Shown one piece after another: positions 42,101 to 52,534 of a stretch of 64,000 nucleotides of DNA. The stretch is from the NCBI GenBank assembly GCA_002964805.2, contig PUDQ02000017.1:496001-560000 (forward strand), read 5' to 3'. The stretch's first letter is position 1, and each line of letters begins with the position of its first letter. The position numbers and the translations under genes are program-made. Under the pieces are notes generated by a model. The model worked only from the letters and a program-made list of their open reading frames with translations. It was not told the DNA's origin and did not search any database. Source of the stretch: Trametes villosa. Its lineage: Eukaryota; Basidiomycota; Agaricomycetes; Polyporales; Polyporaceae.

Positions 42101-44549
42101 GATGTCATGCCACGGAGCGTAGTCCGAGTCCAGGCTACTGAGCATCCCAGAAAGGCGGTCCTTCTTGTGGTCCTCATCCCAGGTGTGGTAGCTAGACCCG
42201 GCAGACTCGAGCGACGACCGCGAGGAGTTCGCGATAGGCGAGAAAAGGAGTGCGTTGGGGGTCCCGAGCGAGAACGAGTGTGTGCTTGCGTGCTGTGTCT
42301 GCTTCGACGAGCGGGCGCTCGGGCTAGCGCCGTCCCCGTTGATAGCGCCGAAGTCGCGGAACATGGGCGACGTCGGCGAGCGGGTCCCGTTGTGCGTCGG
42401 GGTGGGCGAGCGCAGGATCCTGTTCGCAATCTGGACGGGGGAGCCGAGCTCGACGCCAGACATCGCCGACGGCGGACGGTAGTCAGGCTGCGTGATCGCG
42501 AACGCGCCCGAGTGGCCGTTGTCGACCCAGGGCGAGTCGGGCAGGGCGGGCGAGCGCAGAGAGCGGGATGTCGACTTCGCGCGGTCGAGCGCGTCCGCGC
42601 CCTGGTCGGACACGCTGACGGTGCTGCCGTTGCGGCTGTGGCCAGAGGCGCTGGCGCTGCCGTTGCGCGCATGGGACTTCTGCGGGGTGCCGTTGGGGCT
42701 GGACGCCATATTCCAGGTCACGTTGGATGGCGTGGTAGGGCGAGAGGGAGGGCGGGAAGATGGAGATGATGCAGCGAGTGGCTGGTAGGCGGGCCCGGAG
42801 AGCGGCGACATCGGTCGACGCCGCCCCATGACGGGGGAATCCGGGACTTCGACGGTGGGTGAAGGGAGTTTGTTTGTGTTTCGCGGGCGGTCTTCAGGGG
42901 TGTAGCGACCATTCATGGACCGGTTGAAGAAGAGCGGAGGGGTCGAGCCCTGTGCAGGGGAAACGGGACGTTGCGAAGCGGAGGCGCCAGAGTTGCTCCT
43001 ATGAAGTGTAGACGCGATGCTCTGGGGTATCAAAGGGGAGGTCTGGGTATTGATGCCAGGTAGACGGGGCGACGTTGCGCGGGGTGTCGCGGAGGGCGTC
43101 AGGTCCTCAGTGTCGAAGATGGCCTCCCGCGGAGTCATAGGGCGCGGCATGCCCGGAATATAGCCAGGTAAACGGGGAGTCGGTGACGTGGTGCGCGAGC
43201 CGGGGTGGGATGACGTCCGCTGGTTCTCATCCGAGAACATCGGGTCGTCAGACGACAGGGCTGTGCCCGCCTCTTCGCCTGGGGACGGCAGAGGCGACGT
43301 CGAATTTGGCTCGAACTGTTCGAGCGGGGTCAGGAGGAGGTCCATGGGAGATTGCGAGCAAGGCTCACCGCAGTAGTCAGTGCCGCAAGAGAGCCGTTCA
43401 TATCTCTCGGAGGCGCGTGCACGATGGGGGATCTCTCCATGACAATCTCATCGTCACCCTCTTCCTCCAACTCGCGGATAGCCTGGTCGAGCGCGAGTGA
43501 CGCCCGCCGCAACCCGTCCGGGGACAGCGCTTTCGACAGCCGCTTGCTCAGAGCGCTTGTCGTGGTGGTGTAGTCCGACTGGTCTCCAGCTGTGGACCTC
43601 GAGCTACGATCCTTCGACACTGTGCTGTTGTTGCCAGGGCTAGATGGCGTAGAGTGCGTGTACGTACTGCCCTCGGGCGTAACGGGACGGAGGCTGTCAG
43701 AGTACATAGAGGTGCCGTTCTCCGCCCGCGCGCTGCCGATGGTGCTCATGCTCATAGTAGAGTCCGACTGAGCGATCGCGTTCCCTCCGCGACCGCGACG
43801 GTGCCCTGTATTGGTATTGCGCATGAAATACGCCTGGTCGCGGAACTTGCCCGAGCCAAACAGGTTGTTGCTCATCCGCCGGGCAGATTGCGACCCCTTC
43901 GTGGACGAGAGCGAGGCATTGGAGGCGGCGCCATGCAGCGAAGGTGACGTTGCGGAGTTGGAGGAGCGCATCGACTGCCGCATAGCATCCGTGTCATCGT
44001 CCTCGCCGTCCCCCGCATTCCGCCGACTCTCGCTGGACTCATAGCCGCTGTGCTGACCTTGTGTGCGTGGTTTCCTGCCGTGGAGCCTGCCGAGAGCCTC
44101 CAGTATCATATCCTCCTCTTCCTCCGTTACTTGGTTCTGAGACCCCCGCGCGCGCTGCTCTGCGAACTTGCTCTTCAGCTCATCGAGCCCGATAGGCTCG
44201 CCGGAGGAGTTCTGCAACACGCTGAAGCGTCGAGTGAGGCTATACCATTGGAGCATCGCAGGAGGGGAGGGCGCGGTGAGCAGGGATAGGAACGCGGGAA
44301 AGAAGCAGATACGCACTCGGGCAGGATCAGTGACGTGCGGAAATCGCTCGCGGGGGGCAACGAGGGGAGGATCTCCTGCGCGTCGACGGTGCGTGCGGAC
44401 AGCAATTCAGGGACCGGAACGCGCTTTGCGTCTGATCTCTTGCTGAGGGATGGCGAACACGAGTAGAGAGGACGAGGAGGGGGTCACGGTGGACTTGAGC
44501 TGTGGTCGGGTAGAACGAGGTAGCGACATGCTTACCGGAAGCGGTGCAT
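39164..44549 (-). CDS. Very large Ser/Pro-rich protein of unknown function
   Basis: About 1660 residues; not recognised. Exons: 44549-44536, 44442-44317, 44239-43369, then one running from 43315 to about 39930, and three smaller ones ending at 39164. The tiny first exon MHRFR joins to KRSDAKRVPVPELLSARTVD. Ordered-looking parts are only at the two ends: QEILPSLPPASDFRTSLILP with DLTRRFSVLQNSSGEPIGLD, and IEMANGETIWSIVNGLRDDD, HERKSSKASNSSSFLSRKKP, VFFSSSAQIGRLIENLSRGM and EERLEHMLGSMGAS. The middle 1300 residues are disordered, with many S/T-P sites, RPxSP motifs and PPxP. This looks like a cytoskeletal or cell-cortex scaffold regulated by kinases, but that is inference only. Confidence 0.8.
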
Positions 44550-45451
44550 GGGTAATTGTCTAGTGGGTGGGTAAGGGTCCCCTGTTTCGATAGCCTCGTT
44601 GCAAACACGTTGAAAGAGCGTGACTCGGGAAAGCGTCGAATGTCAGATCGCGTATAGAATGCGGAGAAGAAGCGAGATGCGCGCAGGCGGCAAGTGCAAG
44701 TCAAGGAGCTATCGGCAAGATGTGTGCGCGGTGACACACGCAGGGCCTGATCAGAATATCAGAAAGGCAGGGGAGGAGGGGGCGTAGGCTGGAGGAGGAG
44801 GACGAGGGGGGAAACGAGTGGGCAACGTGCTGAACACGAGTTGGAGACGCGAAGCCAGATATGGTTGTCCTTCTTCCGGGTACTGACAGTCGCCTTGAGG
44901 CTACCGTAACAAGCCAGGAAGCAGTCTGGAGAGACAAGGGCGCGCCTGACGGCAGACACGACGAAGATGGGCGAAACAAGAGAGCGTTCTCCAGCCAAAA
45001 CCAGCGTCCGCCCGCGTCGTGCATGGGCCCCGTCCGTTTCTGGTACCTTGATCGCTCAATTTGCAGATTGATCGACTGCAAAGGGCCGCAGTATCACAAG
45101 GGTCTCCGGGGTCTGAGTCGCTATACCTCTCAGCGGAGAGCCGCAGACCTTTCCACACAGACACAGAGGTGGGTTAATACTGAAACCATCATGAGCATCT
45201 CACACTAGGCGTTGAACGTTGAGTCCCGAGTATTGTCTTGCTATTTTCACGAAAGCAAGCATCATGTCGAAACATCCTCAGCGACTTCCGGGGTCCACGC
45301 TCGATCAAGTATGTACCTGTGTGTACCAGCGTCCGGTACTACTTACGATCACGATCCCCCCACTGGCATCGAACACGGCGGAGTTTAGGATGCATAAGAG
45401 CACACGCGACGCTATGCGCATGCTGGGGTGTCATGAATAGCAATACCACCC
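44550..45451. other. Intergenic region
   Basis: About 900 nt between two minus-strand genes. The left part should hold the promoter and leader of the large gene. No gene recognised. Confidence 0.4.
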
Positions 45452-45843
45452 TCACAATAAAAAAGCTCCTGCACCCATGACACCCAACGCGCCTACAAGC
45501 CCCGTGAAGAGGGGATTTACGGGACGTGCCCCCGCAGGAGCACCGCTGCTTGAACTGCTAGATGGTGATACAGAATCAGCAAGTGTGCCTGGTAGGAAGA
45601 CGCGGTGCTCACGAATGGGAAACATGCGACCCGTGTGATCGTCGTGGCTCGAGAACAGGTGCTCCAACACCGGCAGAGGGATGTGCTGTTCGAGTGTGTA
45701 GTGAGCAAAGTGCTGGGACTTCAAGCGTGATACGATTGCATACCTGGTGAAGGAGCGGGCGAAAGGTCGCGCTCGATGGGCGGAGGGAGTGCCGCGGCCA
45801 TCAGGACGAACGAAAGGAGAAGGATGGCATTCTTGAAGAGCAT
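45452..45843 (-). CDS. Small secreted protein D, dispersed member of the A-B-C family
   Basis: Function unknown. Signal peptide MLFKNAILLLSFVLMAAALP, then PPIERDLSPAPSPG. After an intron the last exon gives TLADSVSPSSSSSSGAPAGA, then PVNPLFTGLVGALGVMGAGA and FLL with stop. The start resembles protein C (MFSKHVFTVLSFFLVAAAVP) and the C-terminus is the family signature LxxGxVGALGxxGAGAxxL. The central core is missing: a minimal member consisting of signal peptide, Ser linker and anchor. An open frame continues through the presumed intron (45744-45601), so a longer form is possible. Confidence 0.62.
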
Positions 45844-46748
45844 TGGGTATTCGTGGAAGAGTCGCGCCGCGAGTTCGAGCTGAAGAGGAAGGCGGAAGAA
45901 GGATATTTTCTGGACCGGCAGAGAGAGCTGAAAGTGGCGGTCAAATGCAGCGAGACCACGGCCCTAGTCAGGGTGCTTATAACTTACACCACACATCAAC
46001 GAACACTGCGGATTGACAGTCCCAACACCGACCTTCCCACAAACTTGTAGCGGGCTGTGCCACAATGCGTCCGAGGAAACAGCATTATGATTGCTGGGCC
46101 GCGGGCCCAGCACGGGGCATCAGGAATTTGGCAGATTGACAGCCCTCCGGGGGATATGAACTCCGACGGCTTCAGTAGACGACTGACGGGGTTTTCCGTC
46201 AGGGTGATCGGGAAATTACTGGGGACGACACTCACCTTCCGGGTCACTACGTTTGTGGGATGTAGGATATCGTGGTAGCGTTCAAGCTGCTATTGCATGC
46301 CTCGGTGGTGCCCGAAGCCCAAGATAAAGCCAGAAAGGTTGTAGCACTGGCGCGGTCGTAAGCTTAAGCGCGGCGCCGTGCAGTGGCAGAGTTCCACTAG
46401 GTCGTAATCAAGTAACAGCCTCCCACCGCCATCTAGCATTGACTGCTTTCCCGGTAGCACGGTATTGCTGAGCCACAAGCCTACCTTCTTAGCTTGTATG
46501 TGGCGTTGAAGTCGGGGGCAGTGGACATTTTCCTACCAGCGGGGGTGTAAACTGAGTTACGTTTAAAGTGCAATCATCAATGCGCACCTGACATCAGCTG
46601 GATAGTAGGCAGACTGCTTCAATGTCCGAGACATAAATGTCGGGCGAAATCATTACGAATGTGAAGATGAGGCCCTGACGCGCTGAGATGGGTGAGGGGC
46701 ACTATGAATTAGACTGTAGTATATAGCGTATGCGCGAGCGCACGCGAC
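45844..46748. other. Intergenic region with a candidate inverted-repeat element
   Basis: About 900 nt upstream of gene D and downstream of ATP12. No gene recognised; a weak inverted-repeat unit is listed separately. Confidence 0.4.
46036..46259. repeat. Candidate small inverted-repeat element, 224 bp
   Basis: CCCACAAACTTGTAG at the left and CTACGTTTGTGGG at the right are inverted with a small gap (CCCACAAAC in common, then GTAG). No target duplication and no second copy in the window, so it may be chance. Confidence 0.25.
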
Positions 46749-47881
46749 TTAATAGCTGGCCAACAGGCACGCCGCGCTACCGAGCTGTCGCCTCATGTCG
46801 TGATAGTCTACATCATGGGCTGTCGGGATCGCAATCAGCGAACGAGCATTATTCGGCGGAAAGCATGTGCCACTTACTGTCCTCGACTTCGCCCCAACGC
46901 TCGATCTGGCTGTTCACCTCCACGTGGGCGGCTTGAGCAGCCTGGTCGACGTCTAACCGGCGCATGACGAGCGCGAGCGCGATCAGGAAGGATTTTGAAG
47001 TGTACGTAGCGCGTTCCATCGCTAGAATGAGTTCGTCAGGGATACGGTACCGGAAGGCTCCGGAGGATAGCGGAGCGTACCGGCCATCTCCCAGGGTGTG
47101 AGCTTCTCGAGGACCTCGTCGAACTTCTTCAAGGTTTCGGGGGATTGGGTCGGTACGAAGAGGGAGTCGGACACTTTGATGTCGACGCCGAAGGTGTGCC
47201 TTGCCCAGTCGATGATAGGTTTCCAATGTTCTTCCTGCAGTTTTACGAGAGTGGCCGGCTCATCCGCATGGTAGCTAGGATGAGGGTGAGTAGAGATGCT
47301 ACAAGGAATGCATGGAGCATGACTGACAATATTGTGTCCGTCTCGAAGTACTTGAGCAGTTGTGCGCGCACTTCGTTCCGCGTGCTTTCGTCCTGGAAGG
47401 CGTCAATAGCTCTCGAAACTATGGATGTCTGCGGGGCTGTTATACAAAGCGTATGCTTGGATCGCATGAAAAACGTACCATGGGCAGCGCATGGGGTTTA
47501 AGCACGGTGTCCTGGTTCTCCCACTCCGACGCGACCAGCGCAGCCACGAGCCTCTTCTCCCGCGGAATAATCAGGGGGTGTCCGCCCGGAGTCTTGAGGG
47601 GTCGCTTGTCAAGAGTGACAGCATATCCACCATGATGTTTCTCAATCCCAACCGTCTTCCAGAACCGTTTCAGGGTGACCTCCGCTCCTGCATGTCCGCG
47701 GTCAGAAATAGCCGGACACGAATTGTATTGGTAACCTACGGTTTGTAGCGTTGGCTGCCTCTTCAGAGGTGGATATGGTCGCGTGTGTCCTCGCAAAGCA
47801 CACAACGTGTCTCCTTGGAATCGACCTGCGAGCATTTGCCCGGACGAGAGGGACGAGAGAGCGGGTGGCCTGGCGGAGCAT
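46749..47881 (-). CDS. ATP12: ATP synthase F1 assembly chaperone ATP12
   Basis: Mitochondrial matrix chaperone for the F1 alpha subunit. About six exons and 280 residues. The N-terminus MLRQATRSLVPLVRANARRS is a typical mitochondrial presequence. The conserved part begins KRFWKTVGIEKHHGGYAVTL and DKRPLKTPGGHPLIIPREKR, then ASEWENQDTVLKPHALPM. Further motifs: TRNEVRAQLLKYFETDT, LVKLQEEHWKPIIDWA, LEKLTPWEMAAMERATYTSK, SFLIALALVMRRL. The C-terminal VEDTHDVDYHDMRRQLGSAA is the family signature, reached by the intron that starts in the codon after VED. Divergent from MSH3. Confidence 0.92.
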
Positions 47882-48094
47882 GACGAGCAGACACAGAGGA
47901 GGGCGGGCGGCTCGCACGTGATGCGACGCGTACAAGTCTTCGTGACGAACGCGTGACAGACGCGTTACTGCGAGTGACGCGCTGATCGAGCAGCGCGTCT
48001 CGAGCGCCACACGCCCACAACGCCCTAGCCCTCCCCCACCCCCGCATCCCCTTTGCGCTCGAGCGCATCCTGCACCATCTGTTTGGCTGTGTTG
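47882..48094. promoter_or_regulatory. Bidirectional promoter ATP12 / MSH3
   Basis: 213 nt between the divergent start codons of a mitochondrial and a DNA-repair gene. No clear TATA box. ACGCGT-type sequences (MluI cell-cycle box core in yeast) occur: GACGCGTACA near 47925, AACGCGTG near 47948 and GACGCGTT near 47959. Their role here is only inferred. Confidence 0.45.
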
Positions 48095-51000
48095 ATGTCT
48101 GCCCCCCAAGGAACGCAAGCCACCATATCTTCCTTCTTCTCCAAATCCCAGGGCACGCCCGGGCCCAGCACACCGACGAAAGGGAAGGCTGGTGGCAGCA
48201 AGAACAAGAGGGGAAGCTCACCCATTGATCTCACTCTTGACTCGGACGACGAGAGGAGTGCGCCTCCGCATAAGAAACAGCGGACAACAACCAGCACTTT
48301 CTTTTCTCCTCGGCGACCAGCTCCCTCGAAGCCCGAGGCCGCTCCAGCCACGACTCGGAGAAACGGTGGCCATGCGGAGCAATGGCGTTTCGACCCTACT
48401 TCCCCGAGCAGATCACAGAAAGTGAATGAAGACCCCTCGCAGCGCACTGCGCATGAAAGAGCAAAGAAGATTCTTCTAGGCAACTCCAATGTCTTCAATA
48501 GCAGGACTCAGTCCCCAGACGCAGCTCCTGGCTCAGATGCAGAGGACGAAGTGGAAATCGTGGCCGAACCTGAGCCTGCGGTAGTCGAAGAAGAGGACGC
48601 GGAGAAGAAGTTTGGCGAGCTCATGGAAATGTTTAGCAGCTCCAGCTCCAAGACGAAGCGGAAGGGCAAGGGCACAGGGAAGAAGTCAGGCCCTCCCGTG
48701 GCAGGCCCCAGCCGTTCCAAAAGTCAGAAGATCGAGGAAATTGGTCCTAGCGGACAGGCGTATACACCGTTCGAGCTTCAGGTAGGGTACCTCTTGGTGG
48801 CAATGAACGCATTTGCTCATCGAGGCTAGGTCCGCGAATTGAAAGCCAAGTACCCTGGTACTGTCTTGATGATACAGTCAGGGTACAAGATGCTCTTCTT
48901 CGAAGAGGATGCCAAGGTCTGCGTGAACGCTGTGACCAACATACCGTACTGCTTCTCACTTTTTCCCAGATCGCTGCTAAAGAGTTAGGAATGGTCTGCT
49001 TCCCCAAGCGCAACTTCCTGACTGCCATGATACCGCTACATCGTCGCGACTTGCATATGAAGAAGTACGTGATTCTCTGCGTACAAAGCCCTGGCGCTCA
49101 TCACATAGTATGCAGACTTCTGTCCCAGGGATACAAGGTCGGTATAGTGGAGCAAACGGAAACGGCGGCACTGAAGAAGGCTGGAGAGACCCGCAACGAG
49201 CTATTCGGCCGCGAAGTGACGCACATGTACACCGCGGCAACGTGAGTCGACTTACCTGCTACGCCGACACCCACTCAGCCTTCTCTAGGTTCGTAGACGA
49301 CCTGAACTCCGTGGACGAGCTGGACCCGAACTCTGCGCCTCCACTCATGTGCTTGTTGGAGGAGCCAAGGGGCGGTATGGGGACGGATGAGCGGGTCAGT
49401 GTAGCTATGATTGCTATTTCTCCGAGCACAGGCGATGTGGTTTGGGACGAGTTCGAAGGTAGGGCCGACTTATTTGAGTGATGCTGTGGACATAAACTGA
49501 TGATTCCAAGACAACCATATGCGTACCGACCTAGAGGTGGCTTTCTAGCTGGCGAGCACATAACAATGACGGCTAAATATGCTTCTACAGACCAGGATGG
49601 TTCATACCAAGCCCCACGAGCTCCTGCTACCATCGAAGAAGCTTAGTCCCGCAACAGAGAAGATGATCAAGCATTTCACCGAGTAAGCCTTCTTGCCTTG
49701 AACTCCCAATATGGCTCTCTAAGTAGGTTCGTAGACATTCACACACAGAGCATCGGATGCGCATAGAGCGATTTTCGAAGCAAATGGCGTACACGGACGC
49801 TTTCGCGCTTCTGTCGAAGTTCTACGTCGACAAGACACAGCATGCGAACGCGTCGCAAGGGTTCAAGGACGGTTCGTATCGCAGTTGGCTTGTCCTGACG
49901 CTGCGTTCCTGACACTAGACAACGTAGGGGACTTGATGGCAGCGATTGCCGAGTTTTCGAAGCTTGTGGTCATCGCGCTCGCCCAGTCTCTCAAGTACCT
50001 TTCGGCGTTCAATGTCGCAGATGCCCTTCGTGAGACGCGGTTCTTCTCCAAGTTCACGGAACGGACGCATATGCTACTGAACGCCAATACCCTCACCAAC
50101 CTGTGAGCATGCCCGAGTACACCATGCATGCTGTACTAACAACCTATTGCAGTGAGATTTACCGCAATGACACAGACTACACTACCAAAGGCTCGCTGAT
50201 GTGGATCCTCGACCGGACCTCAACAAAGTTCGGCGCCCGGCTCCTCAGGAGCTGGGTCGGGAAACCGCTCGTCGACGCAGAGTACGCCCCCTCTCATCTC
50301 ATCCCCGGACTTCCACAGCTGACAGACTCTCCCCAGTGCCCTCCGCGAGCGCACAGACGCCGTCGAAGAGCTGCTCGGAAACCGCTCCCCACGACTGACC
50401 GTTCTTCGCGAGCTCCTCCGCCGCCTCCCCGACCTCGCGCGCGGCCTCTGCCGCATCCAGTACGGCAAGTGCACCCCGCAGGAGCTTGTCGTGCTCCTCA
50501 AGGCCTTCCGCCGCGTCGCGTCCGCCTTCGCGCCGCCGCACCCCGCGCAGTCGCAGCAGTCCGCGCCGAGTGCGGGGCTGAAGTCGGCGCTGTTGGTGGG
50601 GATCGTGGAGGCGCTGCCACGGCTGCGGGAGGCGGTTGCGGAGGTGTGTGAGGCGGTGGACTTTGCGGCGGCGGAGCAGGGACGGGAGGATGCGATGTGG
50701 ACGGATCCGGATCGCTTTCCGGAGCTGGACTCGTTGACGGCTGTAAGTGGTGCAGCTGATTGCGGAGGGTATATCCGGAGCTCATTGGTGTGTGGAGAGC
50801 AGTGCATCCAGGTGGCCGAGTCTGAGCTCATGGACGAGTTGAAGGCGATCCGCAAGGTGATCAAGAAGCCAGCGCTCCAGTATTCGACGTGGAACGGCGA
50901 AGAGGCAAGAGTCAACGTATCGTATTCTCAGGAAGACTATTGACGTCTTGTTCTCCCTCAGTATGTTGTCGAGATCCGCAAAGACGAGCGCCGTGACATC

Positions 51001-52534
51001 CCTCCCACTTGGACGTTGCTGTCGAGGTATGGTTGCCTGCCCGGCGTCTCGCTCTGAACCAAACTGACGCGCCGGTCTGACTGCAGCACGAAGTACGTGC
51101 GCCGGTTCCACACGCCCGAGGTACGCGCGAAGCTGCAAGAGCGCGCGCAATACAAGGAGGCCCTCGCGCTAGAGGCGCGCAAGGCCTTCCTCGCGTTCCT
51201 GGCGGAGATCACGGACAGGCACTACGCGCTCCTCCGCGACGCGGTCAACAAGCTCGCAGTCGCCGACTGCCTGTTCAGCCTTGCGCAGGTCGCTGCGCAG
51301 GAGGGGTATGCGCGCCCAGAGTTCGTGGAGCGTAAGAACGCGGACGGGGAGGGTGAGGGTGGGGGAGGCGGCGACGTGCTGGAGATCGTAGAGGGGAGGC
51401 ACCCGATGATCGAGGCGTTGCGTACTGACCCGTTCGTACCGAACACGCTGAGGATGGGCGGGGACGAGACGAGACATCGGATCATTACTGGTGAGCCTTC
51501 AATAAATTGCCCGCTATGGTGTACCGACCTGGGTTATACAGGCCCAAATATGGGAGGGAAAAGTTCTGCGGTGAGAATGACTGCGCTGTGCGCTGTGGTG
51601 AGTAGTTCTGGCTCTCAGACCACTCCGGTGCACTTACCAAAGCGGGTCCCGCAGATGGCGCAGATTGGGTCCTACGTCCCAGCGAAGTCTATGAAGCTCA
51701 GCCTGCTAGACGGCATCCTAACCAGAATGGGAGGTAAGAGAGACCGCGGCGACTACGGCGTTTCCAACGGGCTTATGTCCCCTTGTAGCTTCTGATGAGC
51801 TGTCTCGCGGTCGCTCCACGTTCATGGTCGAGATGCAAGAGACGAGCGACATCCTGCAAATGGCTACCTCGAAGACGCTCGTGGTCCTGGACGAGCTCGG
51901 CCGAGGGACATCGACTTTCGACGGGGTGAGCCTCGCCCGCCTCTCGGCTTCCCCGTATCGTGTCCCTCCTAACTTAGTCGCCGGACCATGTGCAGATGGC
52001 GATAGCAGGCGCCGTGCTGCAGCATTTGGTACAAACGGTCAAGTGCAAGACGCTGTTCATCACGCACTACCCGCAGGTCGCGACCGACCTGGAGCGGATG
52101 TTCCCCGCCGCCGTCGGGAACATGCACATGGGCTTCACCGAGGAAACGCGCGTGGACGGTACGAGGGACGTGACCTTCCTCTACAGGCTTGAACCAGGCC
52201 TGGTTACGGAGTCGTTCGGCGTAGAGTGTGCGCGCCTCGCAGGGCTACCGGAAGATGTTCTGCAGGTCGCGAGCACGAAAGCGGCGAACATGCGGGTAAT
52301 CATCGAGGAGCGGATAAAACGGACCAAGTGAGTGACCCGCTGCCACCTACCCCGAGATACCAGACTGACGTTGATCGGCGCAGGATGCGCAAGTGTGCGG
52401 AACTGGTTCGGCGATGTCTCGGGCCCGGTTCGTCTGAAGTCGAGCGGCACACGTCTCTGCACGTCCTGCAAGATCTCCTGAAGTCGATATCTACCTATGG
52501 TACGCGTGGCCGATCCGGTGCATCGAACGTTTAA
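48095..52534 (+). CDS. MSH3: DNA mismatch repair protein MSH3
   Basis: Partner of MSH2 in MutS-beta; recognises insertion/deletion loops in the nucleus. About 1100 residues. First exons: 48095-48781, 48830-48916, 48970-49064, 49116-49241. The N-terminus has a PIP-box (QATISSFF) for PCNA binding and a disordered acidic/basic region. The mismatch-binding domain starts [20 protein letters not shown] and includes [19 protein letters not shown]. The connector and lever domains follow ([20 protein letters not shown]). The ATPase domain has Walker A in [20 protein letters not shown], the signature [18 protein letters not shown] and Walker B in [16 protein letters not shown]. Exon joints in the middle are partly approximate. 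Its stop codon overlaps that of POL5. Confidence 0.92.
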
